Shown here: piece after piece, positions 14,517-23,876 of the stretch
Layout: every line of letters starts with the position of its first letter
Numbering within the stretch: the first letter of the stretch is position 1
Notes under the pieces: model-generated
What the model saw: only the letters and a program-made list of their open reading frames with translations
Told to the model about the DNA's origin: nothing
Databases searched by the model: none
DNA from: Rhodospirillaceae bacterium
GTDB lineage: Bacteria; Pseudomonadota; Alphaproteobacteria; Bin65
DNA: 64,000 bases
Direction: 5' to 3'
NCBI GenBank assembly: GCA_011523655.1
Contig: WTGH01000038.1
Location: 90,565-154,564 of the forward strand
Program-made: the position numbers and the translations under genes

Positions 14517-17500
14517 ATGAGCGCTTCGGCAGACCGATCCGGGGAGCCCGGCAGCACCCGGTCCGAGACCGGATACGGGCCGCGCAATATCCGCCGCAAG
14601 AACGATCTGATCGGCCTGTTTACGCGTCATCGCACGGCGGCGAATTTGCTGATGGTGCTGATGCTGGTCGCCGGATTCTTCGGCCTGTACCGGATGACCA
14701 CGCAGTTCTTTCCCGATTTCGGGATCGATGTCGTGCTGGTCTCCGTCGCATGGCCCGGCGCCAGCGCCAGCGATGTCGACAGCAACATCGTTCAGGCCGT
14801 CGAACGGGAAGTCCGCTTTATCGACAGCGTAAAGGCGGTGAAATCCTCGGCTTTCGAAGGTCGGGCCTCGGTCGCTGTCGAATTCGAAGCGGGCTCGGAC
14901 ATGCAGAGCGCGCTCTCGAACATCGAAACGGCGGTCGGCCAGGTCACCACCCTGCCGCAGGATGCCGAGACGCCGACCGTCCGGCGCATCGTACGCTACG
15001 ATACCTTGTCGCGCATCCTGGTGTCCGGGCCGTATTCGGAGGCCGCGCTCAAGGTCTACGCCAAGCAGATTCGCGACGGTCTGCTCCGGCGGGGCATCGA
15101 CAAGATTGACATCGGCGGCGGTCGCAACGAGGAAATTCTAGTCGAAATCAAGCCGGAAACGCTGCGCCGCCTCGAACTGACGCTGAATGAGGTTGCTCAG
15201 AAAATCCGCCAGATCACGCAGGATGTACCGTCCGGCGATGTTGCGGGCCGGGCGGAACGCCAGCTGCGCAGCGTAGGCGACGTCAAATCGGCCCGGGAAC
15301 TCGGCAGGATCGAGATCAAGTCGCTGGCGAGCGGCGAGAAAATCCTGCTGCGCGACATCGCGAATGTGCGGGAGGCCTTCGACGACGACGGGCGGACCTA
15401 TTGGCGGGGCCGCAACCGCGCCATCGAACTGCACGCCAAGCGCACGCCAGCGGACGACGCCCTGATCCTGGCGGACGAGGTCGACCGGTATCTCGCGGAA
15501 ATCGGCCCGACCCTGCCGCCCAACCTGAAACTGGAGCGTTTCGACGTCCAGGCGGAGCTGGTCCGCAGCCGCATCAACCTGCTGCTTGAGAACGGCGCGT
15601 CCGGCCTGATAATCGTACTGGTCGTCCTGTTCCTGTTCCTGAACGGCTGGGTGGCTTTCTGGGTGGCTGCCGGCATCCCGATCTCGCTGGCGGCGACGAT
15701 GCTGGTGATGTGGCTGTCCGGCCAGTCGATAAACATGGTCAGCCTGTTCAGCATCATCATGGCCATCGGCATCATCGTCGACGACGCCATCGTGGTCGGC
15801 GAGCATTCCGAGGCGCTGCACCGGCAGGGCTACGACAACAAGCTGGCGGCCGAAGCGGGCGCCCGGCGCATGGCGACGCCGGTGTTCTGCGCGGCGCTGA
15901 CGACGATCGCGGCGTTCCTGCCGCTGCTGCTGATTACCGACGTCATCGGCTCGATCATCCGGACGATCCCGCTGGTGGTGATCGCCGTGATCATCGCCAG
16001 CCTGGTCGAATGCTTCCTCGTGCTGCCCGGTCATATGCGCCACGCGCTGGAGCTCACCGCCCGGCGGCGCGGGCCGGCGCGCTGGTTCGGGCCTCTGTTC
16101 GGCATCCCGCTCGTCTGGCTCTGGCCTGTGATTCCCCTGGTTCTGGCTCTTCGCCTGCTTGTCCGCATCCTGATGGCGTTCAAGCGTGGCTTCGACCGCG
16201 CGTTCGAATTTTTCCGCGAGCGGATCTTTCTCCCGATCGTCCGCACGACGATACGCTGGCGCTATACGACCGTCGCGCTGGCGCTCGCCGCCCTGATCGG
16301 CGCCGCGTCCATCGTTGCGGGCGGACGCATGAATTTTGTCTTCTTCGCCAATCCCGAGGTCGACAACGTCTTCGCCACCGTCGAGTTCTCCGCCGGGACG
16401 CCGCGGGCGCACACAAAGGCAATGGTCGAGGAGATGGAACGGGCCATGCGCGCCGCGGAACGGCACCTGACCGGCGGCAAGAACGGCCTGGTCCGCTTCA
16501 GCTACAGCGTGATCGGCTACCCCCTGGGCACCCGGCCGAACGAATCGCCGGTCCGGGGCGGCCATGTCGGCGGCATGTTCGTGCAGCTCGTCCCGGCCGA
16601 CCGGCGCACGATCCTGTCAGAACAATTCATCGCGGCCTGGAAACAGCGGATTCGCAGCATGCCCGGGCAGCAGCAGCTGAAGATCAAGTCGGCAACCGGC
16701 GGGCCGCCGGGCCGGGATGTCGATGTCCGCCTGACCGGCGCCTCGACCGTCGAACTCAAGAAGGCGGCCGAGGAACTGAAGCTCGTCCTCAAGACGATTC
16801 CCGGCGTCCGGGCGACGGAAGACAATCTGCCTTACGGCAAGATCGAGACGCTCCTCGAACTGACCCCGCGCGGCCGGGCGCTCGGCTTCACGACGGAAAG
16901 CGTCGGCCGCCAGGTCCGCAACACCTTCGAGGGCGCGATCGCCAAGCGGTTTGCCCGCGGCGACGAGGAGGTCGTCGTCCGGGTGCGCTTTCCGAAAGAC
17001 CGGCTGAGTTCGGAAGCGCTGCACAGCCTGCATTTGCGCGCGCCCAACGGCCGTTTCGTGCCGCTGGGCGCCGTCGTCAGCATTCGGGAAAAACAGGGAT
17101 TCGCCCGGGTCAAGAGCGAGGACGGGCTGCGCGAGGTCGCGGTGACGGCGGATCTGAATACCCGCGTGATGACGACCCAGCAGGCGGTCGCCGAAATGAA
17201 AAAGTCCGGACTGGACGACATCGCCCGGAAATACGGCGTCGAATACCGCTTCGAAGGGCGCGACAAGGAACAGAGGCGCACCTTCAAGGACATGCAGATC
17301 GGCGCCGGCATCGGCCTCACCCTGATCTTCATCATCCTCGCCTGGGTGTTCGCCGGCTATCTGCGGCCGCTGGTCGTCATGTCGGTGATCCCGATGGGAT
17401 TCATCGGGGCGGTGCTCGGCCACTATCTGATGGGCTTCGACCTGAGCATCCTCAGCCTGATTGCGCTGATCGGCCTGTCGGGCATCGTGGTCAACAACTC

Positions 17501-17828
17501 GATCATCCTGGTGTCGGTGGTGAAGGAACGCATCGATTCCGGGGAGCCGGTCTACGATGCGATTGCCAACGGTGCGCGCGACCGCCTGCGCGCCATCATC
17601 CTGACCTCGGCGACGACCATCGGCGGATTGACTCCGCTCCTGTTCGAGACCGACCTCCAGGCGCGGTTCCTGATCCCGATGGCGATTACGCTGGTCTTCG
17701 GCCTGATGGTCGCAACCCTGCTGGTCCTGTTCGTCGTGCCGTCGCTGATCGCCATCCAGGCCGATTTCGGGCGCGTCTTCCAGGGCCGCGACCCGCGCGC
17801 CGCCGGGGTGCCGGTTCCGGCCGAGTGA
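14517..17828 (+). CDS. RND-family efflux transporter permease
   Basis: 1103-residue inner-membrane proton-driven pump of the AcrB/MdtB family. It has an N-terminal extension of about 35 residues before the first helix (LLMVLMLVAGFFGLYRM) and two large periplasmic loops. The proton-relay aspartates are in MAIGIIVDDAIVVGEH at about residue 420, and the second half has a matching repeat (LSLIALIGLSGIVVNNSII). An extra hydrophobic, arginine-rich insertion after the fifth helix (LFGIPLVWLWPVIPLVLALRL) is longer than in AcrB. It pairs with the adaptor gene upstream. Substrate cannot be predicted. Confidence 0.95.
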   Translation: MSASADRSGEPGSTRSETGYGPRNIRRKNDLIGLFTRHRTAANLLMVLMLVAGFFGLYRMTTQFFPDFGIDVVLVSVAWPGASASDVDSNIVQAVEREVRFIDSVKAVKSSAFEGRASVAVEFEAGSDMQSALSNIETAVGQVTTLPQDAETPTVRRIVRYDTLSRILVSGPYSEAALKVYAKQIRDGLLRRGIDKIDIGGGRNEEILVEIKPETLRRLELTLNEVAQKIRQITQDVPSGDVAGRAERQLRSVGDVKSARELGRIEIKSLASGEKILLRDIANVREAFDDDGRTYWRGRNRAIELHAKRTPADDALILADEVDRYLAEIGPTLPPNLKLERFDVQAELVRSRINLLLENGASGLIIVLVVLFLFLNGWVAFWVAAGIPISLAATMLVMWLSGQSINMVSLFSIIMAIGIIVDDAIVVGEHSEALHRQGYDNKLAAEAGARRMATPVFCAALTTIAAFLPLLLITDVIGSIIRTIPLVVIAVIIASLVECFLVLPGHMRHALELTARRRGPARWFGPLFGIPLVWLWPVIPLVLALRLLVRILMAFKRGFDRAFEFFRERIFLPIVRTTIRWRYTTVALALAALIGAASIVAGGRMNFVFFANPEVDNVFATVEFSAGTPRAHTKAMVEEMERAMRAAERHLTGGKNGLVRFSYSVIGYPLGTRPNESPVRGGHVGGMFVQLVPADRRTILSEQFIAAWKQRIRSMPGQQQLKIKSATGGPPGRDVDVRLTGASTVELKKAAEELKLVLKTIPGVRATEDNLPYGKIETLLELTPRGRALGFTTESVGRQVRNTFEGAIAKRFARGDEEVVVRVRFPKDRLSSEALHSLHLRAPNGRFVPLGAVVSIREKQGFARVKSEDGLREVAVTADLNTRVMTTQQAVAEMKKSGLDDIARKYGVEYRFEGRDKEQRRTFKDMQIGAGIGLTLIFIILAWVFAGYLRPLVVMSVIPMGFIGAVLGHYLMGFDLSILSLIALIGLSGIVVNNSIILVSVVKERIDSGEPVYDAIANGARDRLRAIILTSATTIGGLTPLLFETDLQARFLIPMAITLVFGLMVATLLVLFVVPSLIAIQADFGRVFQGRDPRAAGVPVPAE

Positions 17829-18003
17829 CCGCGCCCGCCGGCTTTGCCGGTGGAAACCAGGACCGCGCTAAAGTCCCGCCGGCGAAGGCGACCGGAATTC
17901 GTGCGGACGCATCTTTCGCCGGAGTCAGGCTCGTCGGAGACGTCCCGTCGACGCGCCGCGGCCGGGAGAATCGGCGAAGCGATCGTATTTGCCGGAGCGT
18001 TGC

Positions 18004-18036
18004 AAAGCCTTGGGAGTCGGCAGGTTGCAAGGCTTT
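18004..18036. repeat. Inverted and direct repeat upstream of the DJ-1/PfpI gene
   Basis: AAAGCCTT (18004-18011) is the reverse complement of AAGGCTTT (18029-18036), and GTTGCAA is repeated directly 25 bases apart at 17999 and 18024. The spacing places both copies on one face of the helix about 30-65 bases before the gene start, compatible with a regulator site. No T-tract follows, so a terminator for the RND operon is less likely. Confidence 0.3.
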
Positions 18037-18065
18037 CTAAATCGTGGAATCATCCTGTCGGGTGG

Positions 18066-18764
18066 ATGGAAATCGATGGTCCTGACATGGCATTTCGAAT
18101 TGGCTTGCTGCTTTTTCCCGACATTATGCAACTCGATATGACCGGGCCGCATGAGGTTTTTTGCAATTTTCCCGACACCCAGGTGCTGCTGGTCTCGAAA
18201 TCCCTCGACCCGGTGCGGTCCGGCGGCGGAATGCGGATTCTGCCGGATGTGACCTATGACGACTGTCCCCAGCTGGACCTCGTCTGCGTGCCGGGCGGAG
18301 CCGGCATGAACGCCCTGCTGACGGATACGGACACTCTGGATTTTCTTCGCCGGCAGGCCCAGGGCGCGCGCTACGTCACGTCGGTCTGCACGGGCTCTCT
18401 GGTCCTCGGAGCGGCGGGGCTTCTGAAGGGGCGGCGGGCGGCGTGCCATTGGATGTCGCGGGAAATGTTGTCGGCGTTTGGCTCGATTCCGGACCCGTCC
18501 CGGGTCGTCATCGACGGGAACATCATCTCGGGCGGCGGGGTGACGGCCGGGATCGATTTCGCCCTGACCGTTGCCGGCGAACTGTTCGGCCCGGATGTCG
18601 CGAAAAAGATACAACTCGCAATAGAATACAATCCGCAGCCGCCGTTCGATGCCGGATCGCCGGAAGCGGCGGGCGCAGACATCGAAGCGGCGGCCCGTTC
18701 GGCGGCGAGCGAACGTCAGGCCCAGCGCGAGGCGGCGGTTCGCGCCGCAGTCCAGGCAGCATAG
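18066..18764 (+). CDS. DJ-1/PfpI-family protein (glutamine amidotransferase-like fold)
   Basis: 232-residue protein with the PfpI fold: IGLLLFPDIMQLDMTGPHEVF at the N-terminus, the VPGG turn in LVCVPGGAGMNAL, and the nucleophile-elbow cysteine in TSVCTGSLVLGAAGLL. The segment ACHWMSREML matches the isonitrile hydratase/ThiJ-like subgroup of this family. The C-terminus carries an alanine- and glutamate-rich helix (about residues 200-232) not needed for the fold. ATG 18087 is an alternative start that would place the fold at residue 4, as in most homologues. Isonitrile hydratase activity is possible but not proven by sequence. The gene stands alone between the pump operon and the first liv operon. 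Confidence 0.87.
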   Translation: MEIDGPDMAFRIGLLLFPDIMQLDMTGPHEVFCNFPDTQVLLVSKSLDPVRSGGGMRILPDVTYDDCPQLDLVCVPGGAGMNALLTDTDTLDFLRRQAQGARYVTSVCTGSLVLGAAGLLKGRRAACHWMSREMLSAFGSIPDPSRVVIDGNIISGGGVTAGIDFALTVAGELFGPDVAKKIQLAIEYNPQPPFDAGSPEAAGADIEAAARSAASERQAQREAAVRAAVQAA

Positions 18765-18953
18765 GGCCGGTTCAAACCAGCTTTTCCAAATCGGAGAACC
18801 GTTTGCGCGGTGATCGGGAAATTCCTCGATTGCGCGCATTTTTTCAAACCGGGGGACACTTTACCAATTGTATCTCACCCTGAACTCTCTCGCGGGCGCA
18901 ATCGGAAGCGGGTTCCGGCATAGCGGAAAGCGCTTCGGGTAAGCAGCCGGCCA

Positions 18954-19811
18954 ATGGATCTTGTCATCGCCTTGGCCCTGAACGGCCTGGTCTGGGGATT
19001 GATCATTGCGCTGATCGCGCTTGGCCTGTCGATCATCTTCGGTCTGCTCGACATCATCAATCTGGCGCACGGCGATTTTTTCATGGTGGGGACGGTCCTC
19101 ACCTGGTTCGTGCTCGAAGCGACTGGGAACTACTGGCTCGCGTTCCTGATCGTGCCGCTGTTGGGCTTCCTGCTGGGGGCCCTGGTCGAGCGCTCGGTCA
19201 TTCAGCCGATCCGCGGCATGGCGGCGCTCTCCATCGTGGCGACCTTCGGTCTTTCGATCATCATTCAGGAGGTCGTGCGGGCCGGTTATGGCGCCGCCCC
19301 GAAACGCATTCTGCCGCCGATCGAAGGAACGATACCGCTCTTCGGCATAGAGTATGATTACTACCGGATCTTTGCGGCGGCGGTTTCCGTCGTCGCTATC
19401 TTCGTGTTCTTCGCCTTCCTGCATCGCACGAAGCTGGGCACGTGGATGCGCGCCGTCCGCTTCGACCGCGACACCGCGCTCGCCATGGGGGTGCCGGCGC
19501 GCACTGTCTACATGGTGACGTTCGCTCTCGGATTTTCGATGGCCGCGCTCGGCGGGGCGGTTGCCGCGCCGATCACAACGGTGGACTTCCAGACCGGCGT
19601 CGATGTGCTGCCCTTCTGCTTCATGGCGGTCATAATCGGGGGCCTGGGCAACCTGCCGGGAACGGTGGCCGCCGCGGTTCTTCTTGCCGTTACCGAAGGC
19701 GTGGTGACCAGCTTCACCGATCCGACAGTCGCGCGCATCGTATCGCTCTGCCTCATGAGCGCCGTTCTGATTGCACGGCCGCACGGCCTCTTTACCGGCG
19801 CAACGCGATGA
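18954..19811 (+). CDS. livH: Branched-chain amino acid-type ABC transporter permease (LivH family), system 1
   Basis: 285-residue polytopic permease, about eight helices, of the hydrophobic amino-acid uptake (HAAT) family. The N-terminal LNGLVWGLIIALIALGLSIIFGLLDIINLAHGDFFM is the classic LivH block, and IIGGLGNLPGTVAAAVLLAVTEG near the end is the ATPase-coupling region. It heads a five-gene operon (livH, livM, livG, livF, binding protein) with overlapping starts. HAAT systems import leucine-type amino acids but also urea, amides and aromatic acids, so the substrate is open. A 189-base gap precedes it. Confidence 0.93.
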   Translation: MDLVIALALNGLVWGLIIALIALGLSIIFGLLDIINLAHGDFFMVGTVLTWFVLEATGNYWLAFLIVPLLGFLLGALVERSVIQPIRGMAALSIVATFGLSIIIQEVVRAGYGAAPKRILPPIEGTIPLFGIEYDYYRIFAAAVSVVAIFVFFAFLHRTKLGTWMRAVRFDRDTALAMGVPARTVYMVTFALGFSMAALGGAVAAPITTVDFQTGVDVLPFCFMAVIIGGLGNLPGTVAAAVLLAVTEGVVTSFTDPTVARIVSLCLMSAVLIARPHGLFTGATR

Positions 19812-20854
19812 AGGCGCGCATCGACCGTACCGTCCTGCTTGCCGTTGTGGCGCTGCTGATCGTGGCGCCGTGGATCCTGCAGGCGCTCGAACACGAATTC
19901 TGGCTCGATATCCTGGCCGAAGTCCTGATCTGGTCCCTGTTCGCGGCAAGCGTCAATATTCTGTTCGGCTATGCCGGGCTGCTGTCTTTCGGGCAGGCGT
20001 TGTTTTTCGGGATGGGCATGTTCGGCGTTGCAATCGGCATCGCCAAGCTCGGACTCGGATTCTGGCCGGCCCTGGGGCTCGGCATGGCGGTTGCCGTCGG
20101 AACGGCGGCGATCACCGGCGCGCTCGCGGTCCGGCTCACCTGGCATTATTTCGCGATCATCACCGTCGTCTTCTCGCTGATTTTCTACTTTATCGCCTTG
20201 AGCGCGAAACCGCTGACCGGCGGCGACGACGGAACGAGTTTTGTCATGCCGGCCATGCTGGAGGCCGGCGATTTCGAACTCAGCCTCACAGACCAGACGG
20301 TGCAGTATTTCTTTATTCTCGCAGTCGTAGCAGCGGCCTATTTCGTGAAGTTCCTGATCGTCCGGAGCCCGTTCGGCATGGCGCTCATGGCGGTACGGGA
20401 GAACGACGTTCGCGCCTCCCTGATCGGCCTGAACGTTTACTTCCTGCGCTGGTCCGCCTTCGTGATCGCCGGTGCGTTCGCCGGGCTGGCGGGGTGCCTG
20501 TTCGCCATGTTCGGGCGTTATGCTTCGGCGACATACATGTTCTATCATGTGTCCGGGGAGGGCGTGGTCTGGACGATCATCGGCGGTGCGGGGACGCTGT
20601 TCGGCCCGGTGGTCGGCACCGCGCTCCTGATCGTCGTCCGCGAAGAACTTTCCAATATGTGGGAGCACTATCCCATTCTGGTCGGGATCGTCGTCATCCT
20701 GACGGTTATCTTCGCGCCCAAGGGGCTGATGGGTTTCTGGAATGCGCTGCTCGACCGCCTGACGCAGCCGCGCGCGGATCGGCCGGCCGTAGGGCGCGGG
20801 CCGGACGAAGAGGACGCCGGCGCCGGGCAGGTCCGCGGTGAGGGTCGCCCATGA
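19808..20854 (+). CDS. livM: Branched-chain amino acid-type ABC transporter permease (LivM family), system 1
   Basis: 348-residue partner permease. It has nine or so hydrophobic helices, with the LivM signature NILFGYAGLLSFGQALFFGMG and the coupling segment VRENDVRASLIGLN. The last 35 residues (RPAVGRGPDEEDAGAGQ) form a charged cytosolic tail. The start at ATG 19808 overlaps the livH stop by 4 bases and the stop overlaps the livG start by 4 bases, which fixes the operon and its expected 1:1 stoichiometry. Confidence 0.93.
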   Translation: MKARIDRTVLLAVVALLIVAPWILQALEHEFWLDILAEVLIWSLFAASVNILFGYAGLLSFGQALFFGMGMFGVAIGIAKLGLGFWPALGLGMAVAVGTAAITGALAVRLTWHYFAIITVVFSLIFYFIALSAKPLTGGDDGTSFVMPAMLEAGDFELSLTDQTVQYFFILAVVAAAYFVKFLIVRSPFGMALMAVRENDVRASLIGLNVYFLRWSAFVIAGAFAGLAGCLFAMFGRYASATYMFYHVSGEGVVWTIIGGAGTLFGPVVGTALLIVVREELSNMWEHYPILVGIVVILTVIFAPKGLMGFWNALLDRLTQPRADRPAVGRGPDEEDAGAGQVRGEGRP

Positions 20855-21621
20855 CCGCGCCCATGCTGGAGATCGACAACCTGACCAAGCGCTTCGGCGG
20901 CCTGGTGGCGCTGGATCATGTGACGCTCGACTTCGAACCCGACGTGCTGCACGCGATCATCGGCCCGAACGGGGCCGGCAAGACGACCTTGTTCAACACG
21001 ATCTCCGGCATGCTCAAATCGGATTCCGGCACGGTGCGGTTTCGCGGCACGGATATCTCGGGGATGGCGCCGCACCGGATCAGCCGTCTCGGCATGAGCC
21101 GGTCGCTGCAGATCAAGAGCGTGTTCGATTCGATGACCGTGGCGGAAAATCTGTGGATCGCGGCGCAGGCGAGGCAGGGCGTCATGCATCCCTTCGCCAG
21201 CCGCTCCCGCTTCGGCCGGACCGCCGAGCGCGTCGACGAAATCCTGGAACAGACCGGCCTTTCCGGGCTGCGCAGCGTCCCGGCGGGCACGCTGTCCTAC
21301 GGCGACGTCGCCTTGCTGGAAATCGGCATAGCCCTGGCCACCGGGCCGTCCCTTCTCCTGCTCGACGAGCCGATCTGCGGGATGGGGCCGGCGGAAACCG
21401 CGGCGACGGTCGAGAAAATCCGCCATCTGGCCGAGTCGGTCGATATTATCGTCATCGAGCACGACATGCCGGTCGTGTTCGATCTCGCCGACAGGATCAC
21501 GGTAATGGCGCAGGGCGGCATCCTGGCCCGGGGCGCTCCGGACGAGATCGCGAACAACGCTGCTGTGCGGGAAGCCTATCTCGGCGAGGAAGAGGACGAC
21601 GAGGACGATCCCGATGCTTGA
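20851..21621 (+). CDS. livG: ABC transporter ATP-binding protein (LivG family) with degenerate signature, system 1
   Basis: 256-residue ATPase. Walker A is intact (GPNGAGKTT), as are Walker B (LLLLDEPICGM) and the switch histidine (VIEHDM). The ABC signature, normally LSYGQQRRLEIARAL in LivG, reads LSYGDVALLEIGIAL from residue 148: the Q-R-R positions are replaced by hydrophobics. Because the signature completes the ATP site of the opposite subunit, the LivG/LivF pair may have one weakened catalytic site, as is known for other heterodimeric ABC proteins. The C-terminus ends in an acidic run (GEEEDDEDDPDA). The gene overlaps livM and livF. Confidence 0.92.
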   Translation: MTAPMLEIDNLTKRFGGLVALDHVTLDFEPDVLHAIIGPNGAGKTTLFNTISGMLKSDSGTVRFRGTDISGMAPHRISRLGMSRSLQIKSVFDSMTVAENLWIAAQARQGVMHPFASRSRFGRTAERVDEILEQTGLSGLRSVPAGTLSYGDVALLEIGIALATGPSLLLLDEPICGMGPAETAATVEKIRHLAESVDIIVIEHDMPVVFDLADRITVMAQGGILARGAPDEIANNAAVREAYLGEEEDDEDDPDA

Positions 21622-22312
21622 GGTGCGCGACCTTCACGCCAGTTACGGCAAGGTGGAAGTGCTCCAGGGCGTTTCGCTGGATGTCGCCGACGGCGAAATC
21701 GTCGGTCTGCTGGGCCGCAACGGCGTCGGCAAGACGACGACGCTGAAGGCGATCATGGGTCTTGTCCGGGCCTCGGCGGGGCGGGCGACGTTCGACGGCG
21801 TCGACCTTACGGGCCTCGCCGCACACAGGGTGCCGGCTCACGGCATCGGCTATGTTCCCCAGGGGCGGGGGATTTTTCCGAATCTCACCGTCGAGGAGAA
21901 TCTCTTTCTCGGCCTCAGGAGCGAACCGTCGGCGCAGCAACGCGCCCTGATCTTCGATCGCTTCCCGCAATTGCAGGAACGGCTGACTCAAAAAGGCGGC
22001 ACGCTGTCCGGCGGCGAGCAGCAACAGCTGGCGATCGCGCGCTGCCTCGTCATGCAACCCAAACTGCTGATTCTCGATGAGCCGACCGAAGGAATCATGC
22101 CGATCCTGATCAAGGAAATCCGATCCGAAATCCGCAAGATCAACAAGACCGGCGTATCCATTCTTCTGGTCGAGCAAAATCTGGTAACAGCCTTCAAGAT
22201 TTGCAGCGTCATCTACCTGATGGAAAAAGGGGCCATCGTCCATCGGTCGAGCGCTGCAGACCTCAAGACCCAGCCCGATGTCATTCATCGGTATCTCGGT
22301 ATGGCCGCTTAG
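21614..22312 (+). CDS. livF: ABC transporter ATP-binding protein (LivF family), system 1
   Basis: 232-residue ATPase with normal motifs: Walker A GRNGVGKTT, signature LSGGEQQQLAIARCL, Walker B LLILDEPTEGI and the switch region VEQN. LivF pairs with LivG on the cytosolic face of the permease dimer. Its consensus signature contrasts with that of the LivG partner. Start ATG 21614 overlaps livG by 8 bases. The binding-protein gene begins 20 bases after the stop, behind GGGAGTAAGGAA. Confidence 0.94.
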   Translation: MLEVRDLHASYGKVEVLQGVSLDVADGEIVGLLGRNGVGKTTTLKAIMGLVRASAGRATFDGVDLTGLAAHRVPAHGIGYVPQGRGIFPNLTVEENLFLGLRSEPSAQQRALIFDRFPQLQERLTQKGGTLSGGEQQQLAIARCLVMQPKLLILDEPTEGIMPILIKEIRSEIRKINKTGVSILLVEQNLVTAFKICSVIYLMEKGAIVHRSSAADLKTQPDVIHRYLGMAA

Positions 22313-22332
22313 AAACTTTAGGGAGTAAGGAA

Positions 22333-23652
22333 ATGACCCGCAAATTCGAGAAAAGCAATTCGACTGCAAAGAAGGTTCGGACGGAACTGCCGCGCCGGTC
22401 TTTCTTGCAAACCGCTCTGGCCGGCGGCGCGGTGGCGTCGACCGCCTATCTGTCGCTCACCCGCGATCTCGTCGCCAAGGAGAGCGGACCCATAGTGATC
22501 GGGCATCAATGCGAACTGACGGGCGGATTTTCGTCCTGGGGCTACTGGCACGACAAATGCGCCAAGGCTGCCGCGACGCTGATCAACGAGGGCGGCGGCA
22601 TCGCCGGCCGGAAGCTCGAGGTGCCGGTGGTCGATACGGAATCGAATCCGGCTGCGGGCGCGCGCAAGCTGCGTTCGCTGATTCAGCGCTCAAGAGCGCG
22701 TTTCGTCGTCGGCTCCGTCCATTCCGGCATCATGCTTGCGTCGATCCCGATCGCGACCGAACTGAAGACGCCCTATTTCTCCGCCGGCGAGGCGACCGAG
22801 GCAACCGGCTCCAGGGGCTCGCGCTACAGTTTCCGCACCGGCACCGACACCTACGCCCTGGCGGCGGCGGGCGCTCCCTGGGCCTTCAAGAATCTCGGCA
22901 AGAACTGGACGATGATCTTCCCCGACTATGCCTGGGGCCACAGTCATCACCAGGAACATCGCAAGCTGATCGAATCGATGGGCGGCAAGGTCAACGATCC
23001 GATCGCGGTGCCGCTGGGTACGAAGGATCTGGTGCCGTATCTCGCGAAGATTCCGGAAGAAACCGAGGTCCTGTTCTCGGTCTTTTTCGGCGCGTTGTCG
23101 GTCGCCTTCTATACCCAGTCGAAGGCGATGCGGCTCGACGAGAAGATGAAGATGTACTCCGTCAGCGGCACGATCGAGGCGATCCATCCGAAGGCGATCA
23201 ACGGCGCCGCGGAAAACGTCTATTTCCTCGAAAACTTCCCGCGTCCGCTGGAATACAAGAACGACGAGCACCACAAGAAATTCATCGAAATGATGAATAT
23301 CGATCCGGTCCACGCCCAGGAAAACGGCTCCGACCGGGTCATGGCGAAGAGCCATGCCTGGCAGTCCTACGAGAACTTTTTCGTGCTGAAAAAGGCCATC
23401 GAAGCGTCGGGCTGGCAGCGCAAGAAGGACACGCCGGGCGCCATCCAGGCGCTTGAAGGCCTGGAGATGGACAATTCCCTGGCGCATCCGCAAGGGGCCA
23501 AGCTGCTGCGCGGCGAGGATCACAGCGGCATGATCGACTGCTATATGAGCCAGGTTCTGAACGACAAATTCGTCGTCAAGCGGCGGATCCCGCGCGCGGA
23601 AATGGAATCCTTGCTGCCGCCGCGCTTCGACTTCCGCAAACAGAAGCTGTAG
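22333..23652 (+). CDS. ABC transporter substrate-binding protein (LivJ/UrtA/AmiC-like) with Tat signal, system 1
   Basis: 439-residue periplasmic receptor. The N-terminus holds a twin-arginine signal (PRRSFLQTALAGGAVAS at about residues 19-35), so it should be exported folded through Tat, unlike standard LivJ proteins which use Sec. The mature part begins around GPIVIGHQCELTGGFSSWG and shows the type I periplasmic-binding fold with SVHSGIMLAS and HHQEHRKLIESMGGKV. The sequence looks closer to the urea/amide receptors (UrtA, AmiC) than to leucine receptors, which is a weak judgement by eye. It is the last gene of the operon. Confidence 0.9.
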   Translation: MTRKFEKSNSTAKKVRTELPRRSFLQTALAGGAVASTAYLSLTRDLVAKESGPIVIGHQCELTGGFSSWGYWHDKCAKAAATLINEGGGIAGRKLEVPVVDTESNPAAGARKLRSLIQRSRARFVVGSVHSGIMLASIPIATELKTPYFSAGEATEATGSRGSRYSFRTGTDTYALAAAGAPWAFKNLGKNWTMIFPDYAWGHSHHQEHRKLIESMGGKVNDPIAVPLGTKDLVPYLAKIPEETEVLFSVFFGALSVAFYTQSKAMRLDEKMKMYSVSGTIEAIHPKAINGAAENVYFLENFPRPLEYKNDEHHKKFIEMMNIDPVHAQENGSDRVMAKSHAWQSYENFFVLKKAIEASGWQRKKDTPGAIQALEGLEMDNSLAHPQGAKLLRGEDHSGMIDCYMSQVLNDKFVVKRRIPRAEMESLLPPRFDFRKQKL

Positions 23653-23732
23653 GCAACAGACCGGCCTTGGGCGCTGCTCCTTCCGGGGGGCGGCGTCCAC
23701 CGGTCGCCCCTCGGCGATCCGGGCCGCCGGGG

Positions 23733-23753
23733 CCGCCGCATCCGATGCGGCGG
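23733..23753. terminator. GC-rich hairpin after the first liv operon
   Basis: CCGCCGCAT (23733-23741) and ATGCGGCGG (23745-23753) form a perfect 9-bp stem with a 3-base loop, 80 bases after the binding-protein stop codon. No U-run follows, so it may act as a transcript-end protector or a Rho-linked structure rather than an intrinsic terminator. Confidence 0.4.
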
Positions 23754-23876
23754 GGCGGGAAGTCTGCGCCGCCCTGCATCGGGTGTTTCCCGGCGCGCCG
23801 ACTTTTCCGGTGACTGACCTGGCTGTTCCGCTACAACCGGTCCGCGGCGAAACGATTTCCGGGGAGAAGGGCTGCG

